64,000 bases of DNA from Sulfitobacter guttiformis (GCF_003610455.1 NZ_RAQK01000002.1:1148317-1212316), one strand, 5' to 3'; positions 35,574 through 45,632 are shown, counted from the first letter of the stretch. Made by a program: numbers and translations. Notes: generated by a model from the sequence alone, not told the origin.

Positions 35574-38500
35574 ATGTTATCCAAAACTGGAATTTCGTCA
35601 AATGAGGGTGTTCCTTTGACCCCTATGCAGCTTGGCATGATTTCGGAAAGCGTTGCCTCCGGCATGCCTTGGGTAAATATAGAGCAAGTTGTCGTGCATT
35701 TTTCACCAACGCCTATAGCAGATGAGGAAGTCAGTGCAGGGCTTGGAGCACTTCGGGACAGGTACGATGCGCTGCGCGTCATGCTTTACACGAATAATGT
35801 CGGCCGCCTGGGTCAGTCTTTCGAGGTGCCTGGACCCATACCTTATGACGTGCTCGAACAAGAGGCACTTTCAGACACATCGTGGCAAACAGATCTTGAA
35901 AACTTTCTTGAGGCCGATCGCCTTCGCGGGTTCGATCTGGTTGGGCGACCTTTATGGCGTGCTAGTCTTTTGCGGTGGCAAGGGCAGAAAACGGTGCTGG
36001 TGCTAACGATGCACCATGCAATTGCCGACGGGCGTAGCATGGCACGATTGGCAAGGGAGTTGATAGAGTACTTGCGCAGCGGCGCCTTGCCGTCAGCCTC
36101 GTCCGGTACGATGAGTTTCGAGGCATTTTGCAAGGCTGCATCCAGCTTTGTTCCCAACGAAGATGCCACAGCCGCTTATTTCAGGACTTATCTAAAAGAC
36201 ATCGAGGACGCGGGTGCGCTTTCTTTCGTTAACAGTTCAGAAATCGTTGCGACGGGTGTGAGGAAACGCCAGCTAGTGGCAAGTCTGCCTCCCGATGATA
36301 ACCGGAAACTGGCACAGGCAGCTGCCCTGTTGGGGGGGACCACAGCCAATATGGTGCAGGCGGCATGGGGCACGCTGATTTCTCGCTGGCAAGGAAAGGA
36401 CGCCGTAACCTTCGGCGTTGTCAGATCAGGGCGTCATGCATTTCCCGACACTGAAGCGACTGTCGGATGCCTGATTAATACATTGCCCACCTGTGTAAAG
36501 CTATCGGCTGATTTGACGGTGGCCGCATTGGTGACTGCGCTGCGCGACCATACACTGTCCCTACATTCGCTCGAACAAACACCTCCCGATCTGATCCGAA
36601 AATCGATCGGCCTGCATGGGTCAAAACCGCTTTTTGAAACGGCAATCATGTTCGAGAACGCAGCGATGGAAGACCTCATTACGGGCGGTGAGAAGTCTGG
36701 TCTTGTCGATAAAGTCGAGCTTCGTGAAGAAGGGGGCTTGCCCCTTATGCTGTCTGCCTATGCTGGTAGTGCGCTTAAACTACAGCTTGAATATGATCCT
36801 TCCATTATATCCGAGGCACTCGCCGGACGCCTTTTTGCACACCTCGAAAGATTAATGCACGCCCTATCGCAAGCCGGTGAAAACACTAAAGTAGGCGATC
36901 TTGATATGTTGGAGCCGGACGAGAAGCAGATGCTTCTCGAATGGTCAAAGCCAGATGTTCCCCTGCAAACGACAGCAACCTGTTTGATTGAACTCTTTCA
37001 GGATGCTGTGAACATTGCGCCGGAATCTATCGCGCTTAAAATGATTGATGGGCGTGCAGAGGTGACATTTGCCGAGCTTGATCGCCGCTCGGATCACCTT
37101 GCCCATATTCTTTCCGATCATGGTGCCGCTGCAGGTGAGGTTGTTGCAATCAACCTTGATCGTTCCGCCGACTTTGTCGTGGCGGTGATCGCTGCCCTCA
37201 AAACCGGTGCCGCATTCATGCCTGTCGATCCCGCCCATCCGCACGTAAACCGCGCGCATATGGTATCGGACAGCGGCGCACGGATCATTGTGCAGAACGA
37301 TGGGGTGATCGTCGAGGGAATAGAAAATCGGTATCCGAAAGCAGATCGGTACCTTGCGGCGCCATTTCAGCGGCCTGCAAAAAACCCCGCTGCGTTGGCC
37401 TATGTGATCTATACATCAGGGTCCACAGGAACGCCCAAAGGTGTACAAGTGTCGCGCGGCAACCTAATGGCCCATATCGCAGCACTGACATCGGCATTTG
37501 AAATGCAGTCTTCGGACCGGACACTGCAATTCGCGGGCTTGTCCTTTGACGTCGCAATAGAGGAAATATTCACAACGCTGATGGCAGGCGCGACACTGGT
37601 TTTACGAAGCGACGAGATGTCGTCGTCCACAGCGGTGCTCCTTGAGGAGATAGAGGCAGAGCGCCTGAGCGTCATCAACCTGCCAACGGCATACTGGACC
37701 GTTTTGAACAGCTATATGCACAGCAGTGGCAGAGCGCTCCCCCCCTCGGTGCGCCTTGTTATTGTGGGGGGCGAAGCGATCTCATCAACGACCCTGTCAG
37801 AGTGGTTGAAAATTGCATCCGGTGCACGCTTCCTGAACGGGTATGGCCCTACCGAAACAACCATTACATGCGCATTATTCGAGCCGATCAACCACAGCGG
37901 TGACAATGATATTTGCATTGGTCGGCCCACGGCACATGCTTTGGCCTATGTCATTACCCCTGACGGCAGTCTCTCCCCTAAGGGCGCATTGGGAGAGTTG
38001 GCGATTGGCGGGCCGGCTGTCACACAAGGGTATATCGGTCGCCCTGACGCCACCGCAAAGGCCTTCGGCCCAAACAAGTTCTCTGGAAAAGGCTCCGTTT
38101 ACCGAACCGGTGACAGGGGCCAATGGCGCGGCGATGGAAACCTGCAGTTCAGAGGTCGCAAAGACCGTCAGATCAAACTGCGCGGCCATCGCATCGAACT
38201 TGCCCACGTTGAACGGGTTGTAGAGCAATGCATTCCCGACGGGGAAATCATGTGCGATGTTTTGGATAAAAACAAGCCCTCGGCTCAACTTGTTGTTTGG
38301 ATCGCGGCACCAGAAGCGCCGGATCTGGCAAGGGTTGATGCTTGTGTGTCAGAATTATTGCCTGGCTATATGCGGCCAAGGCTTGTGCATATCCCTGCTT
38401 TTCCCCGCACCCTCAATGGTAAAGTCGACCGTGCCGCCCTGCCAAGACCGGTGCAGAAAGCGACATCGGCCGACGATCTGATCCGCCCGGCCAGCCCGCT

Positions 38501-39506
38501 GGAAACGCAAATCTGTCAGATCATGGCGGCAGTACTGAACTTACCCCAAGTCGATCCCGATCAAAGCTTTTTCGATCTGGGGGGGCATTCATTGCTGTCG
38601 CTTGAGTTAATTGGACGGATCCAAATTGAGACTGGAAAAAAGCTCGGGATCGTGGACTTCAGGGTGCATCCGTCGCCGCGTGCGCTCACAAAAATGCTTG
38701 AAACGAGCAACCGCACCTCGAAAAATATCATTCCCATTCAACCTTTGGGCAGCAATCCCCCCCTGTTGGCGATCCACATTTTAGGAGCGAATGAAGAGTA
38801 TTTCCGCCCGCTGGCCAAACATCTGGGAGTGGACCAACCGGTCATGGGGATTTCAGTTGGTTCATTGGCGGCCGATACTCCAACTGGCGTCGAGACAATT
38901 GCAGCCAGATACTGCGCAGAAATAAACGAACATTTTCCCAACGGGCCGATCCATCTCATGGCAGCATCATTGGGCAGCTACATTGCGTTTGAGTTGGCTC
39001 AGCAATTGCAACGCAGTGGCCGAAAGGTGGACACGCTGGCCTTTTTTGATGCATCAGGCCCAGATGGTCGTTCTGGTATTCGTGGTTTGAAAAAATTGAA
39101 GGCGCGCTTCCGGCGCGCGCGATACGTTGGATGGCGCTATCCCGCCAAAGTGGTCCAGAATTTAATATATGAAGCACGTAACCGGCTTGCCCAATACAAG
39201 ATGCGCTTGAAACTCAGGAATGAGCATAACCAATCTCCAAAAACCGTTTTCGAGTTTATTGCCGCGAATGAGCTAGCGGTAAACGAATACACGCCAAAGC
39301 CAATCACAATTCCCCTCACTCTGTTTCGATCCGCAATTAACTTCTACGACACCAAAGCATCGACCGAAACCGGACTCGGATGGGCGTCAGTCGCTGAAAG
39401 TGGATTTAGCGTGATAGACATCCCGGGTGGACACCTCTCGATGCTTCAGGAACCAACCGTTTCAATCGTCGCAGATGAGCTGAAAGTAGTTCTGGATCTA
39501 AGATGA
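35574..39506 (+). CDS. Single-module non-ribosomal peptide synthetase (C-A-T-TE)
   Basis: 1310 residues; ATG at 35574 follows AGGTG. Domains in order: condensation (~12-435) with HHAIADG at 147-153; adenylation (~470-955) with 'YTSGSTGTPKG' at 613-623, NGYGPTE at 755-761, 'YRTGDRG' and 'NGKVDR' with Lys950; carrier protein with 'DLGGHS' (Ser1006); thioesterase (~1055-1310) with Ser1132 in A-A-S-L-G and His in 'GGHLSML'. The architecture and length are those of EntF. Aligning by hand to GrsA gives the specificity residues D-V-E-N-I-G-G-I-T-K, closest in memory to an ornithine code (DMENLGLINK), so a basic amino acid is suggested. No other biosynthetic, PPTase or transport gene adjoins it. The product is unknown. 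Confidence 0.93.
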   Translation: MLSKTGISSNEGVPLTPMQLGMISESVASGMPWVNIEQVVVHFSPTPIADEEVSAGLGALRDRYDALRVMLYTNNVGRLGQSFEVPGPIPYDVLEQEALSDTSWQTDLENFLEADRLRGFDLVGRPLWRASLLRWQGQKTVLVLTMHHAIADGRSMARLARELIEYLRSGALPSASSGTMSFEAFCKAASSFVPNEDATAAYFRTYLKDIEDAGALSFVNSSEIVATGVRKRQLVASLPPDDNRKLAQAAALLGGTTANMVQAAWGTLISRWQGKDAVTFGVVRSGRHAFPDTEATVGCLINTLPTCVKLSADLTVAALVTALRDHTLSLHSLEQTPPDLIRKSIGLHGSKPLFETAIMFENAAMEDLITGGEKSGLVDKVELREEGGLPLMLSAYAGSALKLQLEYDPSIISEALAGRLFAHLERLMHALSQAGENTKVGDLDMLEPDEKQMLLEWSKPDVPLQTTATCLIELFQDAVNIAPESIALKMIDGRAEVTFAELDRRSDHLAHILSDHGAAAGEVVAINLDRSADFVVAVIAALKTGAAFMPVDPAHPHVNRAHMVSDSGARIIVQNDGVIVEGIENRYPKADRYLAAPFQRPAKNPAALAYVIYTSGSTGTPKGVQVSRGNLMAHIAALTSAFEMQSSDRTLQFAGLSFDVAIEEIFTTLMAGATLVLRSDEMSSSTAVLLEEIEAERLSVINLPTAYWTVLNSYMHSSGRALPPSVRLVIVGGEAISSTTLSEWLKIASGARFLNGYGPTETTITCALFEPINHSGDNDICIGRPTAHALAYVITPDGSLSPKGALGELAIGGPAVTQGYIGRPDATAKAFGPNKFSGKGSVYRTGDRGQWRGDGNLQFRGRKDRQIKLRGHRIELAHVERVVEQCIPDGEIMCDVLDKNKPSAQLVVWIAAPEAPDLARVDACVSELLPGYMRPRLVHIPAFPRTLNGKVDRAALPRPVQKATSADDLIRPASPLETQICQIMAAVLNLPQVDPDQSFFDLGGHSLLSLELIGRIQIETGKKLGIVDFRVHPSPRALTKMLETSNRTSKNIIPIQPLGSNPPLLAIHILGANEEYFRPLAKHLGVDQPVMGISVGSLAADTPTGVETIAARYCAEINEHFPNGPIHLMAASLGSYIAFELAQQLQRSGRKVDTLAFFDASGPDGRSGIRGLKKLKARFRRARYVGWRYPAKVVQNLIYEARNRLAQYKMRLKLRNEHNQSPKTVFEFIAANELAVNEYTPKPITIPLTLFRSAINFYDTKASTETGLGWASVAESGFSVIDIPGGHLSMLQEPTVSIVADELKVVLDLR

Positions 39507-39847
39507 TTTGTCTACGAAGGATTCTGATTGCGATTTTATCTGAAAAGATCCAACATCAATAGATGCTTTCCTGATCGTAAAAAGTGTATTTATTTCAGCA
39601 GATTGGTGCCGCTGACAAAAGAGACGTTCGAATGTCCTAAATCATCCTGATCATCAGTGAATTGGGGGCTATCCCAGATAATTGAGTGCATAAATCTGGA
39701 TGCTACAAAATTCAGGCTACCAGAATGCGCAGCTATGGCTCAATCAAATCGAGACGTCCCTGCGCTAGCATATTAGGCAAAAAAGCTGTGCAGAGCCATT
39801 ATGGCAGACTATGCCGGACCATAAAGTTATAGCTTTGGGATGTTGGT
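39507..39847. other. AT-rich spacer between convergent NRPS and histidine kinase
   Basis: About 340 bp between the stop of the NRPS and the stop of the first kinase. It is AT-rich without an ORF of coding character. I found no strong terminator hairpin in it. Confidence 0.4.
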
Positions 39848-41221
39848 TTAGTGATATCTCTCCAGTTCAACAAAGAACTCCGTTCCAACACCCAGTTCAC
39901 TGTTAAAGCCGATATTGCCTTGATGCGCTTCCACGATTTTTTTCGAAATACTTAGGCCCAAGCCGCTACCGCCGTACTCGCGCCCGTCCCGGGAATCTAG
40001 CTGAATAAACTCCGCGAAGACCAGCTCTTCGGAGCCGTCCTGTATACCAATTCCGTCATCGCGCACCGACAGCCTGATCAAATCTGCATTCTCCTCCAAC
40101 GCGACCGTAATGGTACCATTCGGTTTGGAGAATTTCGCAGCATTGGAAAGTAGGTTCATAAGAACCTGATCTATTCTCTTCTTATCTGCGCAAACCCAGA
40201 ACTCGTCAGCGGCACATTGCACGTTCAGCGCAATATTCATTTGTGTCGCATGGGGTTGAAAACGTTCTACCGCTTCCTCTACGAGATCGTGCATATCAAG
40301 TTTTTGAAAGTTAAACTTTATCTTTCCGATATCCGATGCCTGAAGGAACAAAAGATCGTCCACTAATTCTTTTAATCTACAGGTGTTGCGCGACGCAATT
40401 TCTAGCAGGCGCTCCATCTTTTGGGGAACTGGCCCCAGAGAACCCGCATTTATCAAGTCAAAAGCGCCCTTTATAGAAGTCAGGGGAGTGCGCAATTCAT
40501 GATTTACAGTCGCAAGAAAGCGGGTTTTGGCTTCTAATGCGGCCTTGGTAATTTTATGTTCCTTCTCCAGTTTCTCACGTGCACGAAGGGTGCGGGTATA
40601 TCCGGCTAGAAAGTTCCGTCCAAGTTCCATGATGAAGCCAAGAACAAAAATGATGGTAAACAAATTGAGCCATAGCTCTGAAGATAGCGGCGGTTGCACA
40701 ACCCAAAGATCATAAGCCGGGATAAATAGTATAGAAAAGACGTAGATGATCAGACGTAAGGCAAGCACCGAAAGGAAATGATGATTGTTCATAGCAGCGA
40801 AGATAGATGCTGATACCAGCATAAACATCGGTAGGAAATGACTGTTATTCACCCCCTGCTGCAAGGCAATGCTTATGGAGAAGGCAGATATTATGATCGA
40901 ACTAACGAGCGTTCCAATATGCAGTATGACCACCGCGTTCCAGATGTTTCGTGGTCGCCACGTCTTCCGCTGAATAATTAAGTGAAAAACGTAAGTATCA
41001 AATGCCTCGTACATCGCGATTAAAATCAGAAAAAATATCGCAATATCTAGATCATAATAGACGCCGGAGAGAGTGATCGCCAAAAGATAGATCACTACTC
41101 TTTGCATAAGCAGATGACGACCTACATTGGCATAGTCCTTCAGCCTACGTTCTACTGTCAAAAGATCGGCAGCGTTATTGGAGATCGAAAATCTACCTCT
41201 AAACATATTCAACAATCCCAT
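39848..41221 (-). CDS. Membrane sensor histidine kinase
   Basis: 457 residues. An N-terminal region of about six hydrophobic helices (~40-210) contains no recognised periplasmic sensor domain. A short coiled linker leads to HisKA with 'FLATVNHELRTPLTSIKG' (phospho-accepting His). A HATPase domain follows with N-box 'NLLSNAAKF', G1 'DDGIGI' and G2 'GSGLGLSI'. It therefore autophosphorylates and should pass phosphate to a response regulator. The kinase core resembles that of the kinase directly upstream (28 bp away), so the two are probably co-expressed paralogues. GC is lower than in surrounding core genes. Confidence 0.88.
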   Translation of the reverse strand: MGLLNMFRGRFSISNNAADLLTVERRLKDYANVGRHLLMQRVVIYLLAITLSGVYYDLDIAIFFLILIAMYEAFDTYVFHLIIQRKTWRPRNIWNAVVILHIGTLVSSIIISAFSISIALQQGVNNSHFLPMFMLVSASIFAAMNNHHFLSVLALRLIIYVFSILFIPAYDLWVVQPPLSSELWLNLFTIIFVLGFIMELGRNFLAGYTRTLRAREKLEKEHKITKAALEAKTRFLATVNHELRTPLTSIKGAFDLINAGSLGPVPQKMERLLEIASRNTCRLKELVDDLLFLQASDIGKIKFNFQKLDMHDLVEEAVERFQPHATQMNIALNVQCAADEFWVCADKKRIDQVLMNLLSNAAKFSKPNGTITVALEENADLIRLSVRDDGIGIQDGSEELVFAEFIQLDSRDGREYGGSGLGLSISKKIVEAHQGNIGFNSELGVGTEFFVELERYH

Positions 41222-41249
41222 CTGATCACATACTTTTCAAAAACATCGA

Positions 41250-43046
41250 TCATACAGACGAACTAACGAGTAGCGCGGCTTTTGGAGTTGGTTTCTCCCC
41301 CAGCTGAAATTCAACATTGAACGTCGTACCGATACTCGGCAAACTTTCGTAAAAGATATCACCAAACATCTGTTTGGCCAACTTTTTCGAGATGTGCAGG
41401 CCCAGCCCAGACCCTTGCGTCGCGGATTGTCCGCTGTTTTCGATCTGCTCGAAACGACCGAAAACCTTACTTTCCATACCTTCTGGAATACTCCTGCCGC
41501 CATTTTTGATCGACAGCTTTACTCTCGAACCAGCAGTAGTGATGGAGCCCTCAACAACGCCCTGAGGATCGGAAAACTTGATGGCATTGGAAATCAGATT
41601 GTCGATAATCTGGCGAATTGCAAATGCGTCCCCGATTATTACCGCAGGCATGATAGACTTCAGGGCGAGTTGTACTTCCCGTTCGGCGGCGAACATTTTA
41701 TTCTCCTCAAAGCTTTCTTTGAGGAGAAGTCCAAGGTCGACCGGTTTGCTCTCTAGGGTCAGTGCATCCACTTCGATTTTTTGCGCAAGAAGGATGTTCT
41801 CAATCAGCCGTGACAGGCGCCCACCGTTGCGGTGCGCGATGTTTAACAGTGAACGAATAGGATCAGGTACATCCCCGAGGCGGCCGCTGAGCGCTAGCGT
41901 CAGCCCCCCCGTTAACGAGGTCAAGGGGGTGCGTAACTCATGGCTGACTACAGAGATAAATTCATCTTTTGCTCTATTCGCGCTGTCTGCCTGTTTCAGC
42001 GCTTCCTCCAACGCCGCATTGGTGGCGATCCGGTCCGTAATATCGATGAAGGTAATACTCCACCCAAGTTCAGAGCCCGTTGGATCAAGCGGACTTTCGA
42101 TTGGGCGGGCTCTGGGTTCATAGAACCGTTGACCTAAAGTGAGATGAACAGCTTTTTCAGACTTTTCCAGATAGTTTATGTTTTCGATCATTTTAGACAA
42201 GGCGGACGCAGATCCAGAGTGCAATCCAATGTCTTTCGCTGCTGCATTCATTAAGGAAATGTTCCGGTATCTATCTACCAGAACCACCGGTTCGCTCATT
42301 GTATTAAAAAGCAATGACTGGCCTACAAATGCCATATCCATGGTTTTGTTTGTCACGAGCATCCACGTGAATGAAAGAATGCCAAGGGTGAACATGAAGG
42401 CAGTTGGATCAAGGCCAAAAAAAGTAAATCCCAACCCGATATAGGCAGCGTTCGCAGTCAAGGGGGTCAAAGTGATGAAGATAAGCATTGCCAGAAGTGG
42501 CCAGGCGACCGGTTTTGCCTCCCTGAAAGCCCTTGCGAGGCGAAAGATTGCGGCGGCGACAAACGCATAAAGTATCGCAATAATTGCGAAAAAAGCGGGG
42601 CCGTGCGCAAATTTGATATAGTTCTCGCCCGATGGAATCACAGTTTTATCTGTGTAGAAGAGCAAGTGCCACTGGTTGGTCGCTGCAATCAGAAAACCGA
42701 TTAAGGGAATAGCGGTTAGAACAAATCCAGCTGTGCGTTTCCCTAGCGGAATTTTGTTGTCGATGTAGTCATAAACAAAGAAACACCAAGCAACTGGTAC
42801 CAATCCATTCCCAAGCCAGGCAAGAGTTGCCCATTGCAGCTGACAGGCGGCGCTATTCGACGCAGCCTCCAGACCGACCATAAGCAATGTCCAGATCATC
42901 GCGACAAAGGTAAGTGAGTAGTAGAGTTTGCCCTGAAACCTCTGGAACCTGCTCATCCAGAACAAAACAAGAGCCGCAATCGCACTCACGCCGGCAGCCG
43001 CCCAAAAAGCGGGCTCCAACATTAATCCCTGAAAGCACGTCATCAT
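41250..43046 (-). CDS. 7TM-type sensor histidine kinase with PAS domain
   Basis: 598 residues; I start it at the ATG at 43046, since the longer frame begins with a TTG. About seven membrane helices fill residues ~10-225, fitting the N-terminal 7TM module seen in some histidine kinases. A PAS-like domain (~235-345) precedes HisKA 'FISVVSHELRTPLTSLTGG' and the ATPase domain ('NLISNAIKF', 'GSGLGLHISKKLAKQ'). The input could be a small membrane-soluble ligand. The gene is followed at 28 bp by the second kinase. The likely cognate regulator is the one at 44266-45210, which is inference from proximity. Confidence 0.87.
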   Translation of the reverse strand: MMTCFQGLMLEPAFWAAAGVSAIAALVLFWMSRFQRFQGKLYYSLTFVAMIWTLLMVGLEAASNSAACQLQWATLAWLGNGLVPVAWCFFVYDYIDNKIPLGKRTAGFVLTAIPLIGFLIAATNQWHLLFYTDKTVIPSGENYIKFAHGPAFFAIIAILYAFVAAAIFRLARAFREAKPVAWPLLAMLIFITLTPLTANAAYIGLGFTFFGLDPTAFMFTLGILSFTWMLVTNKTMDMAFVGQSLLFNTMSEPVVLVDRYRNISLMNAAAKDIGLHSGSASALSKMIENINYLEKSEKAVHLTLGQRFYEPRARPIESPLDPTGSELGWSITFIDITDRIATNAALEEALKQADSANRAKDEFISVVSHELRTPLTSLTGGLTLALSGRLGDVPDPIRSLLNIAHRNGGRLSRLIENILLAQKIEVDALTLESKPVDLGLLLKESFEENKMFAAEREVQLALKSIMPAVIIGDAFAIRQIIDNLISNAIKFSDPQGVVEGSITTAGSRVKLSIKNGGRSIPEGMESKVFGRFEQIENSGQSATQGSGLGLHISKKLAKQMFGDIFYESLPSIGTTFNVEFQLGEKPTPKAALLVSSSV

Positions 43047-43587
43047 TGTCTCACTGCGACCTTCTACCTGTTGGCTCAACTCACCATGTGCATATGTTCT
43101 AAGTTTGACCTATACGTGGCGCGCAAGCGTTTTCCACTCGGAACATCGTGTCCGCGGGGAAAAAATTGTTATTGTTGCGAGGCTTGCAGCGATGGGCATG
43201 GCGCATACCACTTGGGGTGCGGTCGTAGGCACTCCCTACTGTCGCAATCCAGCCAAAAAAGGGCTGTTCCTACGTGTTGCAATGCAACGGTATCTTCAAC
43301 CGCCAGACTATGGTCTAAAGCTCGGCGAGGAAATTGGGGTAAAAAAAGGTGGCGTCACACTGCGATCTGGGGGCGACCTGCGGTTTCAAGCCGCGCTTTT
43401 AGTCAAACTTATATTGTGTAAGGACGATTAACAACTGCACTGGATGACAGAATGCTCTGCTGTAACCGTACTTTAGCGTTCAGAAGGTTACGATAGATTT
43501 TTCGGTGAACCAGCGGCAGGTTATAGTGGGCAAAGCGTGACGAGAGCCTACATGGTCCAATACCGGAGTTAGAAAAGGAAACGAGCC
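43047..43587. other. Intergenic region kinase / zinc-ribbon gene
   Basis: About 540 bp between divergent genes. Open frames here start at TTG and have no family resemblance or ribosome site. The segment should hold both promoters; no specific boxes are convincing. Confidence 0.4.
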
Positions 43588-43800
43588 GTGTTCAACGATG
43601 ACGTCGCTGCAAAGTGTCCTGAATGTGGGTCCGCGGATGTATCCTACAGTCACCAAACAATTGCCTGCCGAGCATGCCTGCTCGAGGAGACCTTACAGTT
43701 TGATTTTCAAGCGCGCAGCCGTGACGGCAGTCAAGCATTCGACTCCATTAACAGGGCCCAAGCTATCGGAGTGCTGCAACGGTGGGATTTCGCTGGTTGA
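43588..43800 (+). CDS. Small zinc-ribbon protein of unknown function
   Basis: 70 residues from a GTG start with AAGGAA 9 bases upstream. CPECG at 10-14 and CRAC at about 27-30 form a two-CxxC zinc ribbon. The acidic/aromatic C-terminus ends in 'VLQRWDFAG'. I do not recognise a named family. A decayed copy with the same ending lies at about 58.3 kb beside an integrase remnant, so this small gene family may travel with mobile DNA or be repeated in the genome. It is isolated, with 460 bp of apparently empty sequence downstream. Confidence 0.65.
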   Translation: MFNDDVAAKCPECGSADVSYSHQTIACRACLLEETLQFDFQARSRDGSQAFDSINRAQAIGVLQRWDFAG

Positions 43801-44265
43801 AAGGGGGGCATCTCGCGCCACTGACTAACGTCTCCGCATACCAAGTCTTAGGTATCTGTATTTGATGGCGCTTTGCTTAATTACCCTACTCAGAAAGCAT
43901 GGAGGTAGGCTCTATATCAGGCAGCGAGTGCCCAATCACCGGGCAGAGATACCTTTATCTATGTCTTCAGCATAGAGGGACAAGGCGCCCTAATCGCGCA
44001 ACCGATCGGCGGCTTTAGCTAAGATCCCCCGACCCTCGAGCCAGCAGAGCGACAGCGCGCACAATCGAAGTTCGGGTTGCTGACCGTTTTCAACTTGTCG
44101 TCAAGATTTCTGATACGGACATTGCTCAAACTCCGCCGGTGTTGCGGAGCAACGCTATCTCTCGGGACCAATTTAGATCACAAGCGGCTGCCCTTCAGTA
44201 TACCGCAGTTGCACCCCATCGTATGGCTAACTGCGGCTAACAATACGTCGGGGAGCTGCGCGAAG
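43801..44265. other. Intergenic region between zinc-ribbon gene and response regulator
   Basis: About 465 bp between convergent ends. Only short frames without coding character occur (for example 44077-44286). A small hairpin CTATG-TCTTCAG-CATAG lies near 43959-43975. Nothing else was recognised. Confidence 0.4.
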
Positions 44266-45210
44266 TCAGCTCGCAGAAACCTTTGACAAGATGCGTCTAT
44301 CCATTTGGATCTTTGCCCGATCAAAAGTCCGGCGAACCCGCTGTGTTTTACTGAGATATGGGCGAAGTGGCCGTCCCATCGTTATCGTGAGTGTATTTAG
44401 AGTTGGGGATTCACGGATCGGGCTTAGCGGGCTGAGCAGGTCGATAATGCTCGTTTCTAGGTCCGACCAGCCGTCCGTAAGATCATCATTGGCAATGCAC
44501 ATGAATGTCCCTGATCCAAAATATGCGTTCAACAGACGTTTATCAGCAGTCGCTGTGGAAATGGCATTGGACACTTCCGCGATAATCAGCAGCATTTCGC
44601 GGCTTGAAAGCTCAGCGTGGAGGATGTCGAAATGGTCAATCTGCAAGGCAAAAACCGAAGTTTCCGCAACCCGTTGTTGCGCTAGTTGCGACAGGTAGTT
44701 GCCGAGGGAGAATGGATCCGTGTGCTGGCAAAGGTCGCTGAGCACAACTGCCTCTTCGCAATCGAAATCATGCATACCGAACGATCCAGGAAGAGTGTCC
44801 AGCAACGATTGGTGTGCAAAAACCTTACAGCTTTCCCCCATCATTCTTTGCGCAATTTTGGTTCGGGCGACGATGCTGGAAATGGCAAAGGGTTTGGTGA
44901 TGTAGTCATTTGCACCGGCGGAAAAGGCGCTTTCGATTGATCCTGTATCAGAACGGGCTGTAAGCATTACAATCGGCGTTCGATAATAGTCATGCATCTG
45001 ACGAACTTTTGCGCAAACCTCTATGCCATTCATTTCAGGCATTTCGATATCCAGCAGGAGGGCATCGAAAGGATCAGCCGCATGGGAAAGAATGTTGAGC
45101 GCTTCCTTGCCGGATGACGCGACATATACGTCTTCATGCCCCTCCCCACGCAGAACCATTGACACCAAGTCTAGCACGATAGGATCATCGTCGATTATAA
45201 GAAACTTCAT
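44266..45210 (-). CDS. Response regulator with receiver and degenerate GGDEF-like domain
   Basis: 314 residues from the ATG at 45210 (AGAAGG upstream). The CheY-like receiver (1-120) is intact: acidic Asp7-9, phospho-acceptor Asp54, Thr84 and Lys106. The C-terminal ~165 residues look like a diguanylate cyclase fold ('ALQIDHFDILHAEL' matches the DxF region), but the signature reads 'FGSGTF' where GGDEF should be. It is therefore probably not an active cyclase and may bind a ligand or partner. It is likely served by one or both kinases at 39.8-43.0 kb, although they are not in one operon. Confidence 0.8.
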   Translation of the reverse strand: MKFLIIDDDPIVLDLVSMVLRGEGHEDVYVASSGKEALNILSHAADPFDALLLDIEMPEMNGIEVCAKVRQMHDYYRTPIVMLTARSDTGSIESAFSAGANDYITKPFAISSIVARTKIAQRMMGESCKVFAHQSLLDTLPGSFGMHDFDCEEAVVLSDLCQHTDPFSLGNYLSQLAQQRVAETSVFALQIDHFDILHAELSSREMLLIIAEVSNAISTATADKRLLNAYFGSGTFMCIANDDLTDGWSDLETSIIDLLSPLSPIRESPTLNTLTITMGRPLRPYLSKTQRVRRTFDRAKIQMDRRILSKVSAS

Positions 45211-45632
45211 TTCTACCTTCTCCAATTCGTGGCTTGAGCTGCCAAACTATGCAGCGACGCGTTCCCCCAATGGTTGTGTATAAGTTTGCATAAACTGTGA
45301 CGTTTTTGTGAAACCACTGCCTTTATTGCGAATTTAACATTATTTACATCATTTGGCTCTCGTGAATCCTTCGTTTTGGTACTTTCGCCATGTTTAACCA
45401 GCAAATCTGGCGAACCGAGACAGCCGCCCGATTTCGGCTTTGGCTGTTGCAAGCACTTGAATATTTGAACTGGACGTCCTTTGCCGCCAGGATGCGCCGG
45501 TGATCGGCGCGGTAGACAACTAACGCTTTAGTCCATGAATGAGACCTGAATGCGAACTGAGCCTGCGGAGATAGGGCGTCAGCCTGATATGCGAGCACCT
45601 GCCCGTCGAGAATCCGACAAATAACTGAGATA
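45211..45632. other. Spacer between glycosyltransferase and response regulator
   Basis: About 420 bp, same-strand genes on both sides. It should hold the response-regulator promoter. A frame at 45344-45712 (minus) overlaps the glycosyltransferase end and has no recognisable features. An imperfect inverted repeat ACAGCC...GGCTGT lies near 45419-45447. Confidence 0.4.

Noticed and set aside
35574..39506. Enterobactin-type siderophore synthetase (EntF orthologue)
   Set aside because: Domain order and length match, but the specificity residues do not fit serine and no dihydroxybenzoate genes are present.
43105..43431. 108-residue plus-strand frame before the zinc-ribbon gene
   Set aside because: TTG start, no Shine-Dalgarno, no recognisable sequence features; treated as part of the intergenic region.
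44266..45210. Active diguanylate cyclase
   Set aside because: The GGDEF signature is replaced by F-G-S-G-T-F, so catalytic activity is not expected.
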